64,000 bases of DNA from Pseudomonadota bacterium (GCA_039196715.1 JBCCUP010000010.1:1-64000); one strand, 5' to 3'; counted from the stretch's first letter, positions 23,296 to 33,571 are shown. Made by a program: numbers and translations. Notes: generated by a model from the letters alone, not told the origin.

Positions 23296-23743
23296 GGTTG
23301 CGTCTCCTCGAGGTGAACGACAGACGACCTCGCGGCGCCCTCGCACAGACTACCACCGCTGCCCAAGCTGCCCCAGTCTGGGTCACGTGTGCCGGAATAC
23401 GCGTCTGGCGTGCACCGCGATCGCGCTCCAGGCCGCGTTTCTCGGCGCGACCGCGTTGGGTCGCACGCCGGTCTGGCGGGATGTCTGCCTTTCCTGCGGG
23501 CGCATTGGTGGCGTTCTGCACTGCTGTTGGTCGCGTATGATATTGCAGCCCCGACACCTCGTTTTTTGCACCTCATCGGTGCGCGCCGTCGCGGTGTCGC
23601 ACCACGGCGGGTCGCGTCAAACCCAGGTCGTCTCGAAAGTACTGCCCTAAAGCGTTGATTACGTTGAGAGAAAAAAAATTGCGCCGCCTGGCACGCATTT
23701 CGGACCAGTGGGAGTACCTGTTCAATCCACAGAGAGACAAAAC
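23296..23743 (+). promoter_or_regulatory. Divergent upstream region of urtA with a sigma-54-like element
   Basis: The roughly 450 bp between the divergent ligase and urtA genes hold no convincing gene. The last 100 bp turn AT-rich (eight A at 23672-23679). TGGCACG at 23689-23695 is a perfect sigma-54 -24 element, but the -12 element four bases later (TCGGA at 23700-23704) matches TTGCA at only three of five positions. It would place a start about 30 nt before the urtA GTG. A GCACC...GGGT half-palindrome near 23597 is a weak NtrC-like candidate. Nitrogen control of urea uptake would make sense but is inferred. Confidence 0.35.
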
Positions 23744-25039
23744 GTGTACTCCAAGAAAAGGCTGACCAAAACACTGAGTGCCTCGGCAATTGCGCTGAGT
23801 TGCGCGCTGGCGGGTCACACCGCGGCGGCGTCTGACACCATCAAGGTGGGCGTGCTGCACTCCTTGTCAGGGTCCATGGCAATCAGTGAAACCACGCTGA
23901 AAGACACCATGCTGATGCTGGTCGAACAGCAGAATGAAAAGGGTGGTCTGCTCGGCAAGCAGCTTGAGGCCGTGGTTGTCGACCCGGCATCGGACTGGCC
24001 GCTGTTTGCCGAAAAGGCGCGCGAGCTGATCGAAGTCCAGGAGGTCGCCGCGATCTTTGGGTCGTGGACGTCGGTGTCGCGCAAGTCGGTGTTGCCGGTG
24101 GTCGAAGAGCTGAACGGCCTGATGTTCTACCCGGTGCAATACGAGGGCGAGGAGTCGTCCAAGAACATCTTCTACACCGGCGCCGCGCCGAACCAGCAAG
24201 CGATTCCGGCGGTCGAGTACCTGCGTGACGAGCTTGGCGTCGAGCGCTGGGCGCTGCTCGGCACCGACTACGTGTACCCGCGCACCACCAACAAGATCCT
24301 CGCAGCCTGGCTGGCCGACATCGGCGTCGCCGAGGAGGACATCCTTGTCAACTACACGCCGTTCGGCCACTCGGACTGGCAGTCCATCGTGTCGGATGTG
24401 AAGGCCTTCGGCTCGGCTGGCAAGAAGACCGCCGTCGTCTCCACCATCAACGGCGACGCCAACGTGCCGTTCTACAAGGAACTCGGCAACCAGGGCATCA
24501 GCGCCGAAGACATTCCGGTGGTCGCCTTCTCCGTCGGTGAAGAGGAGCTCTCGGGCATCGACACCGCCCCGCTGGTTGGGCACCTCGCGGCCTGGAACTA
24601 CTTCATGAGTGTCGACAGTGAGGAGAACGAGGCGTTCATCGACAGCTGGCTCGACTTCATCGGTGACGAGGACCGCGTGACCAACGACCCGATGGAAGCC
24701 CACTACATCGGCTTCAACATGTGGGTCAAAGCGGTTGAAGCGGCCGGCACCACCGACACCGATGCCGTGGTCAACTCGATCCTGGGTGTGTCCGTGCCGA
24801 ACCTCTCCGGCGGTTTCTCCACCATGATGCCGAACCACCACATCACCAAGCCCGTGCTGATCGGCGAGGTGCAGGATGACGGTCAGTTCGACATCGTCTG
24901 GGAAACGCCCGGACTGGTCGCAGGGGACGCGTGGTCGGATTTTCTGCCCGGTTCCAAGGACCTGATTGCCGATTGGCGCGCGCCGATGACCTGCGGCAAC
25001 TTCAATGTCATCAGCGGCCGTTGCGGCGGTGGCAGCTGA
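23744..25039 (+). CDS. urtA: Urea ABC transporter, substrate-binding protein UrtA
   Basis: A 431-residue periplasmic protein of the branched-chain amino acid/urea type. Signal peptide: SKKRLTKTLSASAIALSCAL, cleavage near AAA-SD. Urea-specific family marks are IKVGVLHSLSGSMAISE, FGSWTSVSRKSVLPVVEELN, the block GLMFYPVQYEGEESSKNIFY, and near the end NHHITKPVLIGEVQDDGQF. The start is a GTG at 23744 with a GAGAGA site. It is the first gene of urtABCDE and captures urea at low concentrations. Confidence 0.96.
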   Translation: MYSKKRLTKTLSASAIALSCALAGHTAAASDTIKVGVLHSLSGSMAISETTLKDTMLMLVEQQNEKGGLLGKQLEAVVVDPASDWPLFAEKARELIEVQEVAAIFGSWTSVSRKSVLPVVEELNGLMFYPVQYEGEESSKNIFYTGAAPNQQAIPAVEYLRDELGVERWALLGTDYVYPRTTNKILAAWLADIGVAEEDILVNYTPFGHSDWQSIVSDVKAFGSAGKKTAVVSTINGDANVPFYKELGNQGISAEDIPVVAFSVGEEELSGIDTAPLVGHLAAWNYFMSVDSEENEAFIDSWLDFIGDEDRVTNDPMEAHYIGFNMWVKAVEAAGTTDTDAVVNSILGVSVPNLSGGFSTMMPNHHITKPVLIGEVQDDGQFDIVWETPGLVAGDAWSDFLPGSKDLIADWRAPMTCGNFNVISGRCGGGS

Positions 25040-25079
25040 GCGCTGCGTGCGCATTCACTGAACCCAGTTGGTCTTCCTC

Positions 25080-26726
25080 ATGTTGGTGATTCAGGGCGGC
25101 ACTCGGCCGCCCGCTTTTTTGCTCGCGTGTGTGCTTTTCTGCACGGTGGTCCTGGGCCTGGTGCCCGGTCGAGCTGTGGCGGCGACCTTGTCCCCGGAGC
25201 TCGAGTCGGCGTTGTTCGATCTCACCACACGTGACAAGGCCCTGCGGCAGGATGCCATCGACCGCATCGCCGGCAGCGGTGATGCACTGAGCGAGGACCT
25301 GCTGCGGATGCTGCTCGAAGGGGACCTCTACCTCTGGAAACCCGAGAAGCGCGTGGTACGGGCCGAGAAAGACGGTCGCCGTTTTGTACTCTATGCACTG
25401 GCTGACGGCGCCGAACTCGCCACGGTGGGGCGCCGCGACGCCAAGAAGGTCGCGATCAACAACACCTTGCGGGGTGCGGTCAGATCCGCGCTCGCAACGC
25501 TCGACCTGGTCGCGGCCGACCGCGACAAACGCCTGTCTGCGGTACGCGCCCAGTTCGCCACGCTCGGCGTGCCGGTCGACCGCATTGACAGCTTGCTCGC
25601 AGCAGAGTCGGACAGCGGTGTGGCGGCCGCGCTGCGGTTGTTGCGTGCGTTGACCGTCGTTGCCGACGGTGACACCGACCGCGGGCCCCTGATGGACGGC
25701 ATCGCCGCCCTGAGTCAGGCTTACGAACCCGCTGCCCTGACCACCCTCGGCGCGCGACTGGTGCAAACCGACGACGCCGAACTGCGCGACGCGTTGGGCG
25801 CGGCGATCCTGCGTATCGAGGCCCGCAAGACGCGTTTCGGAATCATCGAACAGGTGATTTTCGGGCTCAGTCTCGGCTCCATACTCGTGCTTGCGGCGAT
25901 TGGTCTTGCAATCACGTTTGGCGTGATGGGCGTGATCAACATGGCGCACGGTGAGCTGATCATGCTCGGGGCCTACACCACCTGGGGCATGCAACAACTG
26001 CTGCCGACGCAACCCGGTCTGGCGTTGGTGCTGGCGCTGCCAGCGGGTTTCCTCGTGTCGGCGGCGGTCGGCATGGCGATGGAGCGGTTTGCCATCAGCA
26101 AGCTCTACGGTCGCCCGCTCGAGACTCTGCTTCTGACCTTCGGCTTCAGTCTTATCCTGCAGCAGACGGTGCGCACCGTGATCTCGGCGCGCAACGTCGC
26201 GGTCAGCAACCCGTCCTGGATGAGTGGGTCGATCGAATTCAACCCGCTGTTGTCCGTGACTGCCAACCGGGTGGTCATCTTCGGCCTCTGCCTCGCGGTG
26301 TTTGCGGTGCTCTGGTGGGTCATGCACCGCACACAGTTCGGATTGCAACTGCGGGCAGTGACGCAGAACCGGGCGATGGCGCGCTGTGTCGGCATCCGTT
26401 CGCGGCACATCGACACGCTGACCTTCGGCCTGGGTGCCGGGCTCGCAGGCATCGCCGGTGTCGCGCTCAGTCAAGTCGGCAATGTCGGACCGAACCTCGG
26501 CCAGGCCTGGATTGTCGATTCCTTTCTCGTGGTGGTGTTCGGCGGCGTGGGCAACCTCTGGGGCGCGCTGATAGGTGGGCTCAGCATCGGTGTCACGACC
26601 AAGTTGATCGAACCCTGGTCCGGCGCCGTCCTGGCAAAAGTGCTGCTGCTGGTCGCTGTGATTGTCTTCATTCAACGTCGGCCACGGGGGCTCTTTCCGC
26701 CCACCGGCCGCAGCGCGGGAGACTGA
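25080..26726 (+). CDS. urtB: Urea ABC transporter, permease UrtB
   Basis: A 548-residue permease. As is usual for UrtB, an N-terminal export signal and a soluble region of about 240 residues (LSPELESALFDLTTRDKALR, KRVVRAEKDGRRFVLYAL) precede the LivH-like membrane domain. That domain contains GVMGVINMAHGELIMLGAYT, LLTFGFSLILQQTVR, RAVTQNRAMARCVGI and VVFGGVGNLWGALIGGLSIG. ATG 25080 was preferred over the upstream TTG at 25068. It starts about 40 bp after urtA and ends 3 bp before urtC. Confidence 0.95.
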   Translation: MLVIQGGTRPPAFLLACVLFCTVVLGLVPGRAVAATLSPELESALFDLTTRDKALRQDAIDRIAGSGDALSEDLLRMLLEGDLYLWKPEKRVVRAEKDGRRFVLYALADGAELATVGRRDAKKVAINNTLRGAVRSALATLDLVAADRDKRLSAVRAQFATLGVPVDRIDSLLAAESDSGVAAALRLLRALTVVADGDTDRGPLMDGIAALSQAYEPAALTTLGARLVQTDDAELRDALGAAILRIEARKTRFGIIEQVIFGLSLGSILVLAAIGLAITFGVMGVINMAHGELIMLGAYTTWGMQQLLPTQPGLALVLALPAGFLVSAAVGMAMERFAISKLYGRPLETLLLTFGFSLILQQTVRTVISARNVAVSNPSWMSGSIEFNPLLSVTANRVVIFGLCLAVFAVLWWVMHRTQFGLQLRAVTQNRAMARCVGIRSRHIDTLTFGLGAGLAGIAGVALSQVGNVGPNLGQAWIVDSFLVVVFGGVGNLWGALIGGLSIGVTTKLIEPWSGAVLAKVLLLVAVIVFIQRRPRGLFPPTGRSAGD

Positions 26727-26729
26727 GTC

Positions 26730-27821
26730 ATGGGCCTTGCCATGCGTGCCATGGGGCAGGACCGCGCCGGTTGCGTGTTGCTCGCCGTGCTGTTGCTTGC
26801 CGCAGTCTGGGTGCCGATTGCGTCGCTGGCGTTGCCAGACACGCACCCCTTGCACCTCGGCGCGTATTCGGTGTCCCTGTGGGGTAAATACCTGTGCTTC
26901 GGGCTGCTTGCGCTGAGCCTTGACATCGTCTGGGGCAAGCTTGGCATTCTGAGCCTCGGCCACGGGGTCTTCTTCGGCCTCGGCGGCTACGTGATGGGCA
27001 TGTACCTGATGCGTCAGGTCGGTGATCGTGGCGTCTACGGTGACCCCATCCTGCCGGACTTCATGGTCTTCCTGAACTGGGACGCACTGCCCTGGTACTG
27101 GTACGGCTTCGACCATGCGTGGTTCGCGCTCCCGATGATCCTGATCGTGCCGGGCCTGCTCGCCTTTGTGTTCGGTGCCCTCGCGTTTCGCAGTCGTGTG
27201 ACCGGTGTGTACCTTTCGATCATCACCCAGGCGATGACCTACGCCGTGATGCTGGCCTTCTTCCGCAACGAACTCGGCTTCGGTGGCAACAACGGCCTGA
27301 CCGGCTTCTTCGACATCGTCGGCTTCGACCTGCGCGAGGACAGCACCCGCGCGGCGCTCTTCTCCGCCAGTGCCGTCGCGCTGGTGGTCAGCTACGTGCT
27401 GTGCCGCGCGGTGTTCGCGACACGGCTCGGCCTCGTCTGCACCGCGGTGCGGGATGCCGAGAGCCGCGTGCGGTTTCTCGGCTACCGCACCGACCGCGTG
27501 AAATTGTCGGTTTTTGTGTTGTCGGCGTGCATCGCCGGCGTCGCCGGTGCGCTGTACGTACCGCAGGTCGGGATCATCAATCCGGGCGAGTTTTCGCCGC
27601 TGAATTCGATCGAGATCGTGATCTGGGTCGCCCTGGGTGGGCGGGGCACGCTCTGGGGTGCCGTGGTCGGTGCGGTCGTTGTCAACTACGCCAAGACCCA
27701 GTTCACCGGCTGGGTGCCGGAGGGCTGGCTCTTCCTGCTCGGTGGGCTGTTCGTGTTGACCACACTGTACCTGCCTCGTGGTATCGCGATGCTGTTCAGT
27801 TCGAAGCGGGTGCAGCCATGA
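26730..27821 (+). CDS. urtC: Urea ABC transporter, permease UrtC
   Basis: A 363-residue LivM-like permease, partner of UrtB in the membrane. Typical motifs are LSLDIVWGKLGILSLGHGVF, RVTGVYLSIITQAMTYA, FGGNNGLTGF, TAVRDAESRVRFLGY and PLNSIEIVIWVALGGRGTLW. About eight to ten hydrophobic spans are evident. It overlaps urtD by ATGA. Confidence 0.95.
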   Translation: MGLAMRAMGQDRAGCVLLAVLLLAAVWVPIASLALPDTHPLHLGAYSVSLWGKYLCFGLLALSLDIVWGKLGILSLGHGVFFGLGGYVMGMYLMRQVGDRGVYGDPILPDFMVFLNWDALPWYWYGFDHAWFALPMILIVPGLLAFVFGALAFRSRVTGVYLSIITQAMTYAVMLAFFRNELGFGGNNGLTGFFDIVGFDLREDSTRAALFSASAVALVVSYVLCRAVFATRLGLVCTAVRDAESRVRFLGYRTDRVKLSVFVLSACIAGVAGALYVPQVGIINPGEFSPLNSIEIVIWVALGGRGTLWGAVVGAVVVNYAKTQFTGWVPEGWLFLLGGLFVLTTLYLPRGIAMLFSSKRVQP

Positions 27822-28618
27822 GCCCGATCAACCGGCGGGCCATCACCCGCAACCGGGGCGTGCCGCAACTCGACACCTCGCACGGCACGGTGTTGTACCT
27901 CGAGGGCGTGTCGGTGAGTTTCGATGGCTTCAAGGCCATCGACGACCTGAGCTTGTACATCAACGACGGCGAGCTGCGCTGCGTGATCGGGCCCAACGGG
28001 GCCGGCAAAACCACCTTGATGGACATCATCACCGGCAAGACGCGCCCGGACACAGGGGAGGCCTGGTTTGGCCAGACCATCGACCTGCTGCAGCTCGATG
28101 AGGCGGCGATTGCCAACCTCGGCATCGGGCGCAAGTTCCAGCAACCCACGGTGTTCGACGAGCTGAGTGTCTGGCAGAACCTCGAGTTGGCGATGGCCGG
28201 CCCGCGCAACGTGCTGGCCGTGCTGCGTGCGATGCTCAGCGCCGAGCAACGGGACCAGGCCGGCGGTGTGCTCGAGCGCATCGGCCTGACGGCGCTGCGC
28301 GACGCGCAAGCCGGCACCTTGTCGCACGGGCAGAAACAGTGGCTGGAAATCGGCATGTTGCTCATGCAGCAACCGCGCTTGCTGCTCGTCGATGAGCCGG
28401 TCACGGGCATGACCCACCAGGAGATGGCCCAGACCGGGGAGTTGCTGCGCTCACTCGCCGGTGAGCACAGCGTGGTGGTGGTCGAACACGACATGGATTT
28501 CGTGCGCTCGCTGGACAGCCCGGTGACCGTGTTGCACCAGGGCTCGGTGCTGGCCGAGGGTGACCTCGACCGTATCCAGGACAACGCAGAGGTCCGCGCC
28601 GTGTATCTCGGGGAATAG
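27818..28618 (+). CDS. urtD: Urea ABC transporter, ATP-binding protein UrtD
   Basis: A 266-residue LivG-like ATPase. It has Walker A IGPNGAGKTTLMDIITGKTR, Q-loop region IGRKFQQPTVFDEL, a signature written LSHGQKQWLEIGMLL, as expected in UrtD, and Walker B LLLVDEPVTGM followed by the switch His in VVVEHDMDFV. The N-terminal 25 residues are a basic extension. The start at 27818 overlaps the urtC stop; urtE follows after 2 bp. Confidence 0.95.
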   Translation: MSPINRRAITRNRGVPQLDTSHGTVLYLEGVSVSFDGFKAIDDLSLYINDGELRCVIGPNGAGKTTLMDIITGKTRPDTGEAWFGQTIDLLQLDEAAIANLGIGRKFQQPTVFDELSVWQNLELAMAGPRNVLAVLRAMLSAEQRDQAGGVLERIGLTALRDAQAGTLSHGQKQWLEIGMLLMQQPRLLLVDEPVTGMTHQEMAQTGELLRSLAGEHSVVVVEHDMDFVRSLDSPVTVLHQGSVLAEGDLDRIQDNAEVRAVYLGE

Positions 28619-28620
28619 CC

Positions 28621-29325
28621 GTGCTGCGCATACAACAACTCGAACAGCACTACGGCGAAAGCCTGACTTTGAAATCGATCGACCTCGACGTTCCGGAGGG
28701 TGCGTGCGCCTGCGTGATGGGCCGGAACGGGGTGGGCAAGACCACGCTCGTGCGGTGCATCATGGGGCTGGAGGCTGCGAGCAAAGGTGCGATCCGCTTT
28801 CGTGACATGGACATCACCAGGATGCGCACCGAGCGGCGTGCTGCCCAGGGCATCGGCTACGTGCCCCAGGGGCGTCAGGTGTTCCCGACCCTCACGGTGG
28901 AAGAGAACATCCTGACCGGGTTGTTCGGCAACCGAAGCCGCGCGAGCCGGGGTCGCGGCATACCGGCGCACATCCACGCCTTGTTTCCGGTGCTCAAGGA
29001 CATGCGCCGCCGGCGTGGCGGCGACCTCTCGGGCGGCCAGCAACAGCAGCTGGCGATTGCGCGTGCGCTCATGATCGACCCGGCGTTGCTGATCCTCGAC
29101 GAGCCGACCGAGGGCATCCAGCCGAACCTAGTCGCCGACATCAGCAGCCTGATTCGCACGCTGATCGCCGAGCAGGGCCTGACCGTCCTGTTGGTCGAGC
29201 AGAAACTCCCGTTCATCCGCAAGACGGCCGACACGGTGTGCATCCTCGACCGCGGTGAAGCCGTCGCGGCCGGGACGCTCGACATCCTTGACGATGCACT
29301 GGTCAGCAAGCACCTGACTGTCTGA
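28621..29325 (+). CDS. urtE: Urea ABC transporter, ATP-binding protein UrtE
   Basis: A 234-residue LivF-like ATPase, the second nucleotide-binding subunit of the importer. It has Walker A MGRNGVGKTTLVRCIMGLE, IGYVPQGRQVFPTLTVEENI, signature DLSGGQQQQLAIARALM and Walker B LLILDEPTEGIQPN. The GTG at 28621 gives LRIQQLEQHYGES. It ends the operon. The urease operon arrives from the other strand 128 bp downstream, with no clear terminator between them. Confidence 0.95.
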   Translation: MLRIQQLEQHYGESLTLKSIDLDVPEGACACVMGRNGVGKTTLVRCIMGLEAASKGAIRFRDMDITRMRTERRAAQGIGYVPQGRQVFPTLTVEENILTGLFGNRSRASRGRGIPAHIHALFPVLKDMRRRRGGDLSGGQQQQLAIARALMIDPALLILDEPTEGIQPNLVADISSLIRTLIAEQGLTVLLVEQKLPFIRKTADTVCILDRGEAVAAGTLDILDDALVSKHLTV

Positions 29326-29452
29326 GCGGCCCTGTGGGTTGGCTTTCGACTGCATCGGCGTCGGCACGCGCAGCACCCGCTCTGCTTCGTACCGTACCGG
29401 CGTGCCGGGGTCGGGTGCCGTGCGAACTGCCCGTCCGATCGGACACGCCGGC

Positions 29453-30073
29453 TCAGGCGGGTTGCAACAAGCCGGCGTGCGCGATGAATTTCTCGATTGC
29501 GCCGAGCCCTTCGCCGGTTTTCATGTTGGCGAAGGTCCACGGGCGTTCGCCCCGCATGCGGTTCGTGTCGCTCTCCATGACCTCGAGCGAGGCACCCACG
29601 TGCGGCGCCAGGTCGATCTTGTTGATCACCAGCAGATCGCTCTTGGTGATGCCGGGCCCGCCCTTGCGTGGAATCTTCTCGCCCTCTGCCACGTCAATGA
29701 CATAGACGGTCAGGTCGGCGAGCTCCGGGCTGAAGGTCGCCGAGAGGTTGTCTCCACCGCTCTCGACGAAGACCACGTCGAGGTTCGGAAACGCGGCCTG
29801 CAGGTCGTCGATGGCCGCGAGGTTCATCGACGCGTCCTCGCGGATGGCGGTGTGCGGACAACCGCCGGTTTCCACCCCCACGATGCGCTCCGGCGGCAGT
29901 GCGCCAGCCTCGGTCAGGATGCGCTGGTCCTCGCGCGTGTAGATGTCGTTGGTGACCACGGCGATGTCGTAGCGGTCGCGCATCGATTTGCAGAGCACCT
30001 CGAGCAGCGCAGTCTTGCCGGACCCGACCGGGCCACCGATACCGACGCGCAGAGGAGAGCTGGTTGTGTTCAT
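29453..30073 (-). CDS. ureG: Urease accessory GTPase UreG
   Basis: A 206-residue SIMIBI GTPase that powers nickel insertion into urease with UreD, UreF and UreE. P-loop [17 protein letters not shown], metal/dimer motif [18 protein letters not shown] with the Cys-Pro-His nickel site, [18 protein letters not shown], and the guanine motif VINKIDLAP. The ATG at 30073 ([12 protein letters not shown]) fits the family; a longer frame adds residues antisense to ureF. Last gene of the urease operon, 10 bp after ureF. Confidence 0.96.
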   Translation of the reverse strand: MNTTSSPLRVGIGGPVGSGKTALLEVLCKSMRDRYDIAVVTNDIYTREDQRILTEAGALPPERIVGVETGGCPHTAIREDASMNLAAIDDLQAAFPNLDVVFVESGGDNLSATFSPELADLTVYVIDVAEGEKIPRKGGPGITKSDLLVINKIDLAPHVGASLEVMESDTNRMRGERPWTFANMKTGEGLGAIEKFIAHAGLLQPA

Positions 30074-30083
30074 GGTGTGTGAC

Positions 30084-30767
30084 TCAGGAGCGATAGAGGC
30101 GGGAATACTGGGTTTCGTGTGCGGCGCTCGCAAAACTGGCCGCGGGCAACGAACACCCGATGTCGTCGTCGTCGACCGTGTGCGCGGCGGAGATCGCCGC
30201 GTGGAGGTCAGGCCAGAGTTGCATCAGCAGGCACTGCCCGTCACTTTGCCCGAGCGGGATGTGCTTCACGCCGACGAGCACGGTGTTCTCGAGCCACCCC
30301 CAGGCGTGGGCGGTTCGTGTGCCTTCGGACGGCATGCCGAGCAGCACGGCGGCGCGGGCGAGGCCGGCGAGCGGGGTGCAGAGCAGCGCGTCCCGGTGGA
30401 TCTGTGGGTCGTCGGGAAACAGGCGATCGAGCAGGCTGAGCACGGCGCGGGCGCGGGTGCGCTCCTCGTCGCGCAACTCGCGCGTCTCTCGACAGGCCAG
30501 TGTCCACTGCGCCCAGCGGCGCGCGCCGTCGACGTCGTCCGCCTCCAGTGCGGTGTGCAAGCGGTGCAGCAGCGGCAGGTCCTGACGCGCGAGCGGTCCG
30601 GCGATCCAGTCGGCACACCAGGCGTGCAGGCTGGCAGTGTCGTGCACCCACCCGGTTTCGATCGCCCACTCCAGGCCCTGCGAGTAGCTGAAGGCACCGA
30701 CCGGCAGGTTGGCGCTTGAGAACTGCAGCAGTGGCCCGAGCCAGACGGTGGTCTCAGTTGTGTGCAT
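30084..30767 (-). CDS. ureF: Urease accessory protein UreF
   Basis: A 227-residue all-helical UreF, which couples UreG to the UreD-apoenzyme complex. Family marks are [20 protein letters not shown] near the N-terminus, followed by [10 protein letters not shown], the block [11 protein letters not shown] and C-terminal [20 protein letters not shown]. The ATG at 30767 places the conserved motif near residue 15; the gene overlaps the ureE end by 14 bp. An ATG at 30794 is possible but reaches further into ureE. Confidence 0.94.
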   Translation of the reverse strand: MHTTETTVWLGPLLQFSSANLPVGAFSYSQGLEWAIETGWVHDTASLHAWCADWIAGPLARQDLPLLHRLHTALEADDVDGARRWAQWTLACRETRELRDEERTRARAVLSLLDRLFPDDPQIHRDALLCTPLAGLARAAVLLGMPSEGTRTAHAWGWLENTVLVGVKHIPLGQSDGQCLLMQLWPDLHAAISAAHTVDDDDIGCSLPAASFASAAHETQYSRLYRS

Positions 30768-31218
30768 GGGTGTGGCCGCCGTGGTGGTGTCCACCGCCGT
30801 AGGCCCCGGCTTCGGGCTCGAAGGGGGCGTCGGTGTGAGTCACCTGCAGACCGAGTCCGTCCAACATCCCGTCGAGGACGTGGTCGCGGCTGTACACCAG
30901 ACAGCCGGAGCGGATCTGCAACGGCACATGCCGGTTGCCGAGGTGGTAGCAGGCCCGAGCAAACAGCAGCGGGTCGCTGCACTCGCACACCGAGACCGGC
31001 TCGCTGGCCGCGACCACACGCACGCAGACCCCGTCGTCGCTCACCAGCACGTCCTGCGGTTGCAGGCTGCTGCCGCGCGGCAGGTTCACGCCGACGTCTT
31101 CGCCGGTGTCGAGCGTTGCGCGCAGCCGCGAGTGGGTGCGTTGCTGGCTGTCGAGCGTGAGGGTCGGCAGTGCCGCGCGGTCGGTCGGCTCGGGGTGCAC
31201 GTGGGTCAGGGTGATCAT
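30754..31218 (-). CDS. ureE: Urease nickel metallochaperone UreE
   Basis: A 154-residue UreE. The N-terminal peptide-binding half contains [20 protein letters not shown] and [18 protein letters not shown]. The C-terminal metal-binding half contains [15 protein letters not shown] with the conserved dimer-interface histidine and ends in a His-rich tail ([14 protein letters not shown]) that binds several nickel ions. It delivers Ni to UreG/urease. Sits 14 bp after ureC and overlaps ureF. Confidence 0.95.
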   Translation of the reverse strand: MITLTHVHPEPTDRAALPTLTLDSQQRTHSRLRATLDTGEDVGVNLPRGSSLQPQDVLVSDDGVCVRVVAASEPVSVCECSDPLLFARACYHLGNRHVPLQIRSGCLVYSRDHVLDGMLDGLGLQVTHTDAPFEPEAGAYGGGHHHGGHTHAHN

Positions 31219-31232
31219 CGCGTGGGCTTGGC

Positions 31233-32930
31233 TCAGAACAGATAGTACTTCTGCGCCAGGGGCAGCTCGGTGGCCGGTTCACAGGTCAGGTGCACACCGT
31301 CGGCGTGCACGGCGTAGGTCTGTGGGTCGACACTGATGTCCGGCTGGTAGTCGTTCAGCACCATGTCGGCCTTGGTCACCGTGCGACACTGGGACACCGC
31401 GTGCAAGCTGGCCTTCAGATCGAGACGCTCGCCAATCCCGTCGGACACGGCCGCCTGGCTCACGAAACTCAGTGACAGGCCTGCGTTTCCACCGAATGCG
31501 GCAAACATCGGCCGGTAGTGGACCGGCTGGGGCGTCGGTATCGAGGCGTTCGGGTCGCCCATCGGTGCGGTGGCAATGGCGCCACCCTTGAGCACGAGGC
31601 TGGGCTTGGTGCCGAAAAAGGCCGGCTTCCAGAGCACCAGATCGGCGAGTTTGCCGACCTCCACCGACCCGACTTCATCGGCGATGCCGTGGGTGAGGGC
31701 GGGGTTGATGGTGTACTTTGCAATGTAGCGCCGCGCGCGCAGGTTGTCGGTGTGCGCGGCGTCACCCTCGAGCGTGCCGCGCTGTTCGCGCATCTTGTGC
31801 GCGGTTTGCCAGGTGCGGCTGATGACCTCACCGACCCGGCCCATCGCCTGCGAGTCCGAGGCAATCATCGAGAAGGCGCCGAGGTCCTGAAGGATGTCCT
31901 CGGCCGCAATGGTCTCGCGGCGAATACGCGACTCCGCAAAGGCGATGTCTTCGGGTATCGACGCCTTGAGGTGGTGGCACACCATCAGCATGTCGAGGTG
32001 TTCGTCGACCGTGTTGATGGTGTAGGGACGTGTCGGGTTGGTTGACGAAGGCAGCACGTTTGGCTGGCCACAGGCCCGAATGATGTCCGGCGCGTGGCCA
32101 CCGCCGGCACCTTCGGTGTGGTAGGTGTGGATCGTGCGGCCTTTCATCGCCGCGAGCGTGTCCTCGACGAAACCCGATTCGTTCAGGGTGTCGGTGTGGA
32201 TCGCGACCTGGATGTCGAAGCGGTCGGCCACCGACAGGCAGCAGTCGATTGCGGCCGGCGTGGTGCCCCAGTCCTCGTGCAGCTTCAGGCCCATGGCACC
32301 GGCTCGGATCTGGTCCTCCAGGGCTGCAGGTTGGCTCGCGTTGCCCTTGCCCAACAGGCCGATGTTCATCGGAAACGCGTCGGCTGCGCGCAACATGCTC
32401 GCAAGATGGAAGGCACCCGGGGTAGCGGTGGTGGCGTTGGTCCCGGTCGCAGGGCCGGTGCCACCGCCGAGCATTGTCGTCACACCGGAACACAGGGCTT
32501 CGTCGATCTGCTGGGGGCAGATCATGTGGATGTGTGCATCGACCCCGCCGGCGGTGAGGATCATGCCCTCGCCGGCGATGACTTCGGTGCCGGGGCCGAC
32601 AGGGATGGTCACGCCATTCTGGGTGTCGGGGTTGCCGCCCTTGCCGATGGCGTGGATGCGACCGTCCTTGAGCCCGACATCGGCCTTGATCACGCCCGTG
32701 TGGTCGAGGATGAGCGCGTTGGTGATGACAGTGTCGACCACATCCGGGCCACCCTGGCACTGACCCATGCCGTCGCGGATCACCTTGCCGCCACCGAAGC
32801 TGATCTCGTCGCCGAAGACGGTGTGATCAACGTCCGGGGAAATCCAGAGTGCCGTGTCGCCCAGGCGTACACGGTCGCCCACCGTGGGCCCGTAGAGTTG
32901 CGCGTACGCGCGTCGGTCGAGTTCCACCAT
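31233..32930 (-). CDS. ureC: Urease alpha (catalytic) subunit UreC
   Basis: A 565-residue urease alpha subunit, the nickel enzyme that hydrolyses urea to ammonia and carbamate in the cytoplasm. Active-site features are intact: HIH in [15 protein letters not shown], the carbamylated lysine in [38 protein letters not shown], flap region [20 protein letters not shown], and the Asp ligand region [12 protein letters not shown]. The start ATG overlaps the ureAB stop (ATGA). Full length compared with other bacterial UreC. Confidence 0.98.
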   Translation of the reverse strand: MVELDRRAYAQLYGPTVGDRVRLGDTALWISPDVDHTVFGDEISFGGGKVIRDGMGQCQGGPDVVDTVITNALILDHTGVIKADVGLKDGRIHAIGKGGNPDTQNGVTIPVGPGTEVIAGEGMILTAGGVDAHIHMICPQQIDEALCSGVTTMLGGGTGPATGTNATTATPGAFHLASMLRAADAFPMNIGLLGKGNASQPAALEDQIRAGAMGLKLHEDWGTTPAAIDCCLSVADRFDIQVAIHTDTLNESGFVEDTLAAMKGRTIHTYHTEGAGGGHAPDIIRACGQPNVLPSSTNPTRPYTINTVDEHLDMLMVCHHLKASIPEDIAFAESRIRRETIAAEDILQDLGAFSMIASDSQAMGRVGEVISRTWQTAHKMREQRGTLEGDAAHTDNLRARRYIAKYTINPALTHGIADEVGSVEVGKLADLVLWKPAFFGTKPSLVLKGGAIATAPMGDPNASIPTPQPVHYRPMFAAFGGNAGLSLSFVSQAAVSDGIGERLDLKASLHAVSQCRTVTKADMVLNDYQPDISVDPQTYAVHADGVHLTCEPATELPLAQKYYLF

Positions 32931-33571
32931 CAGTCTGTCTCCGCCGTGTCCAGAGGGCCTTGTATCTCACCGCGGAAGCCGTACACCCGCCGTGCACCAC
33001 CGTAGGGCACGAGCTCGACGTCGCGCGACTGCCCCGGCTCGAAACGCACCGCCGTGCCGGCGGCGATGTTCAGACGCCAACCGCGCGCGGCGTCGCGATC
33101 AAAAGACAGCGCGGGGTTGGTTTCGAAAAAGTGGTAGTGCGACCCGACCTGGATGGGGCGATCGCCGGTATTCGCCACCGTCAGCGTGCGGGTCTCTCGG
33201 TCTGCGTTCAGGGTGATCGTGCCCTCGGCGCAATCGAGCGCACCGGGCGCGTGCTCGTCCACCGGGGGAGGCCCGACCGGCTGGTGCACGGTGACGAGTT
33301 TGGTGCCGTCGGGGAACGTCGCCTCGACCTGCACTTCATCGAGCAGGGCGACGACGCCGTCCATGAGCTGATCCGGTGTCAACAAGGTCTGTCCACGCGC
33401 CATGAGCTCGGCGACGCTCTCGCCGTCTCGGGCGCCTTCGAGGATGGCCAGGCTCAGGTAGGCCACGGCCTCGGGGTAGTTCAGTTTGCAGCCGCGTGCG
33501 AGCCTGCGCTCCGCCAGCAGCGCTGCGCTGAACAGCAGCAGCTTGTCTTTTTCGCGTGGGGTCAGTTCCAT
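32930..33571 (-). CDS. ureAB: Fused urease gamma-beta subunit
   Basis: A 213-residue protein joining the two small urease subunits, normally separate UreA and UreB in proteobacteria. Residues 1-100 are gamma ([60 protein letters not shown]). After a linker with [10 protein letters not shown], residues about 112-213 are beta ([20 protein letters not shown], the block [32 protein letters not shown]). The arrangement is like Helicobacter UreA. ATG 33571 is the gamma-family start; a longer frame is antisense to nothing useful. Ends in ATGA with ureC. Confidence 0.95.
   Translation of the reverse strand: MELTPREKDKLLLFSAALLAERRLARGCKLNYPEAVAYLSLAILEGARDGESVAELMARGQTLLTPDQLMDGVVALLDEVQVEATFPDGTKLVTVHQPVGPPPVDEHAPGALDCAEGTITLNADRETRTLTVANTGDRPIQVGSHYHFFETNPALSFDRDAARGWRLNIAAGTAVRFEPGQSRDVELVPYGGARRVYGFRGEIQGPLDTAETD

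Noticed and set aside
25011-27116. 700-codon minus-strand open frame opposite urtB/urtC
   Set aside because: The plus strand clearly encodes UrtB and UrtC with conserved motifs. The antisense product is His/Gln/Arg low complexity with no ribosome site.
29326-29452. Bidirectional terminator between urtE and ureG
   Set aside because: No stem with a T-tract on either strand could be found in the 127 bp gap, although termination here would be expected.
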